Of a DNA stretch of 64,000 bases, positions 63,498 to 64,000 are shown piece after piece (position 1 is the stretch's first letter; each line of letters opens with the position of its first letter). The notes below the pieces were generated by a model. That model searched no databases, was not told the DNA's origin, and was given only the letters and a program-made list of their open reading frames with translations. Position numbers and translations under genes: made by a program. Source of the DNA: Pseudomonas frederiksbergensis (GTDB lineage: Bacteria; Pseudomonadota; Gammaproteobacteria; Pseudomonadales; Pseudomonadaceae); the NCBI RefSeq assembly GCF_035751725.1, contig NZ_CP142104.1, positions 62,001-126,000 on the forward strand. The letters run 5' to 3'.

Positions 63498-64000
63498 GTG
63501 ACCCTTCGCACGTACCAGAACCACAGCCCCAAGCTTGCCCGTGGGGCTTTTGTCGACAGCACCGCGGTGGTGATCGGCGACGTCGAAATCGGCGAAGACA
63601 GCTCCGTCTGGCCGCTGACGGTCATTCGCGGCGACATGCACCGCATCCGCATCGGCGCGCGCACCAGCATCCAGGACGGCTGCGTGCTGCACATCACCCA
63701 CGCCGGCCCGTTCAACCCCGACGGCTTCCCGCTGCTGATTGGCGATGACGTGACCGTCGCCCACAAAGTCATGCTCCATGGCTGCTCGGTGGGCAGCCGG
63801 ATCCTGATCGGCATGGGCAGCATCGTCATGGACGGCGCGGTGGTCGAAGACGACGTCATCATCGGCGCCGGCAGCCTCGTACCGCCGGGCAAGCGCCTGG
63901 AGAGCGGCTTCCTGTACGTGGGCAGCCCGGTGAAACAGGTCCGCCCGCTGACCGACAAGGAACGGGCGTTCTTCACCTACAGCGCGGCGAACTACGTGAA
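63498..64000 (+). CDS. Gamma-class carbonic anhydrase-like hexapeptide-repeat protein, 3' truncated
   Basis: Runs off the right edge; about 168 codons are present, close to the full family length (~174-180). GTG start at 63498: TLRTYQNHSPKLARGAFVDS. Left-handed beta-helix repeats (AVVIGDVEIGEDSSVWPLTV, IRGDMHRIRIGARTSIQDGC) carry the zinc His residues in HITHAGPF, VAHKVMLHGC. The family is related to gamma-carbonic anhydrase Cam/YrdA; activity is uncertain for many members. It is divergent from prlC. A GAGAGAG ribosome-site-like run precedes the start. Confidence 0.9.
   Translation, partial: MTLRTYQNHSPKLARGAFVDSTAVVIGDVEIGEDSSVWPLTVIRGDMHRIRIGARTSIQDGCVLHITHAGPFNPDGFPLLIGDDVTVAHKVMLHGCSVGSRILIGMGSIVMDGAVVEDDVIIGAGSLVPPGKRLESGFLYVGSPVKQVRPLTDKERAFFTYSAANYV

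Overview
The window is chromosomal DNA of a fluorescent-group Pseudomonas. It is GC-rich with strong third-position GC bias, so many long antisense reading frames are only shadows. Intergenic gaps carry the TGTGGGAGCGGGCTTGCTCGC type of REP hairpin. The gene order dprA-tsaC-qor-hemF-aroE on one side and def-fmt-rsmB-trkA on the other is the familiar origin-proximal Pseudomonas arrangement, and the aa3 oxidase cluster, SulP/carbonic anhydrase pair, PA0069-type radical SAM gene and prlC also belong to that neighbourhood.

Layout. 1-11 kb: an envelope and transport block, with the end of a SpmA/SpmB-like protein, a four-gene Mla-like ABC lipid transport operon (permease with STAS domain, ATPase, MCE protein, auxiliary lipoprotein), a DUF5924 membrane protein, an M16 peptidase, a Na/Pi cotransporter, a TerC protein and a CitMHS citrate-type transporter. 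11.2-11.6 kb: a DOPA 4,5-dioxygenase-family gene broken by three single-base losses. 12.3-17.6 kb: a choline-O-sulfate module (LysR regulator, choline sulfatase BetC, ChoX binding protein, SulP permease). 17.6-28.3 kb: housekeeping genes aroE, hemF, qor, tsaC, dprA and a LysM protein on the minus strand side, then def, fmt, rsmB, trkA and a small TPR gene.

28.3-35 kb is an accessory region, visibly richer in A/T and less regular in codon use. It holds a four-helix membrane protein, a TIR-domain protein with a Cys/His N-terminal module, a 43-codon companion, a stand-alone RelA/SpoT-type nucleotide synthetase, small orphan or broken genes, and a DUF6124 gene behind a long structured leader with mutually complementary TTTAGTAG/CTACTAA boxes that recalls C4-type antisense RNA. 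This is the most likely place for an undescribed (probably defence-related) system.

35-44.6 kb: a DUF2790 periplasmic protein, a two-component system, two alpha/beta hydrolases, a TonB-dependent siderophore receptor with a Fur-like box, a secreted endonuclease/exonuclease/phosphatase-fold protein and a divergent MerR/SDR pair. 44.8-53.3 kb: the aa3 cytochrome c oxidase cluster, coxB-ctaD-ctaG-ctaE with assembly genes SURF1, ctaA, cyoE and SCO; heme O and heme A synthases and copper chaperones sit with the structural subunits. 53.7-64 kb: a Pseudomonas hypothetical, a SulP/beta-carbonic anhydrase pair, a radical SAM protein, a secreted Cys phosphatase, two paralogous M3 oligopeptidases flanking yheV, and the start of a gamma-carbonic anhydrase-like gene that runs off the window.
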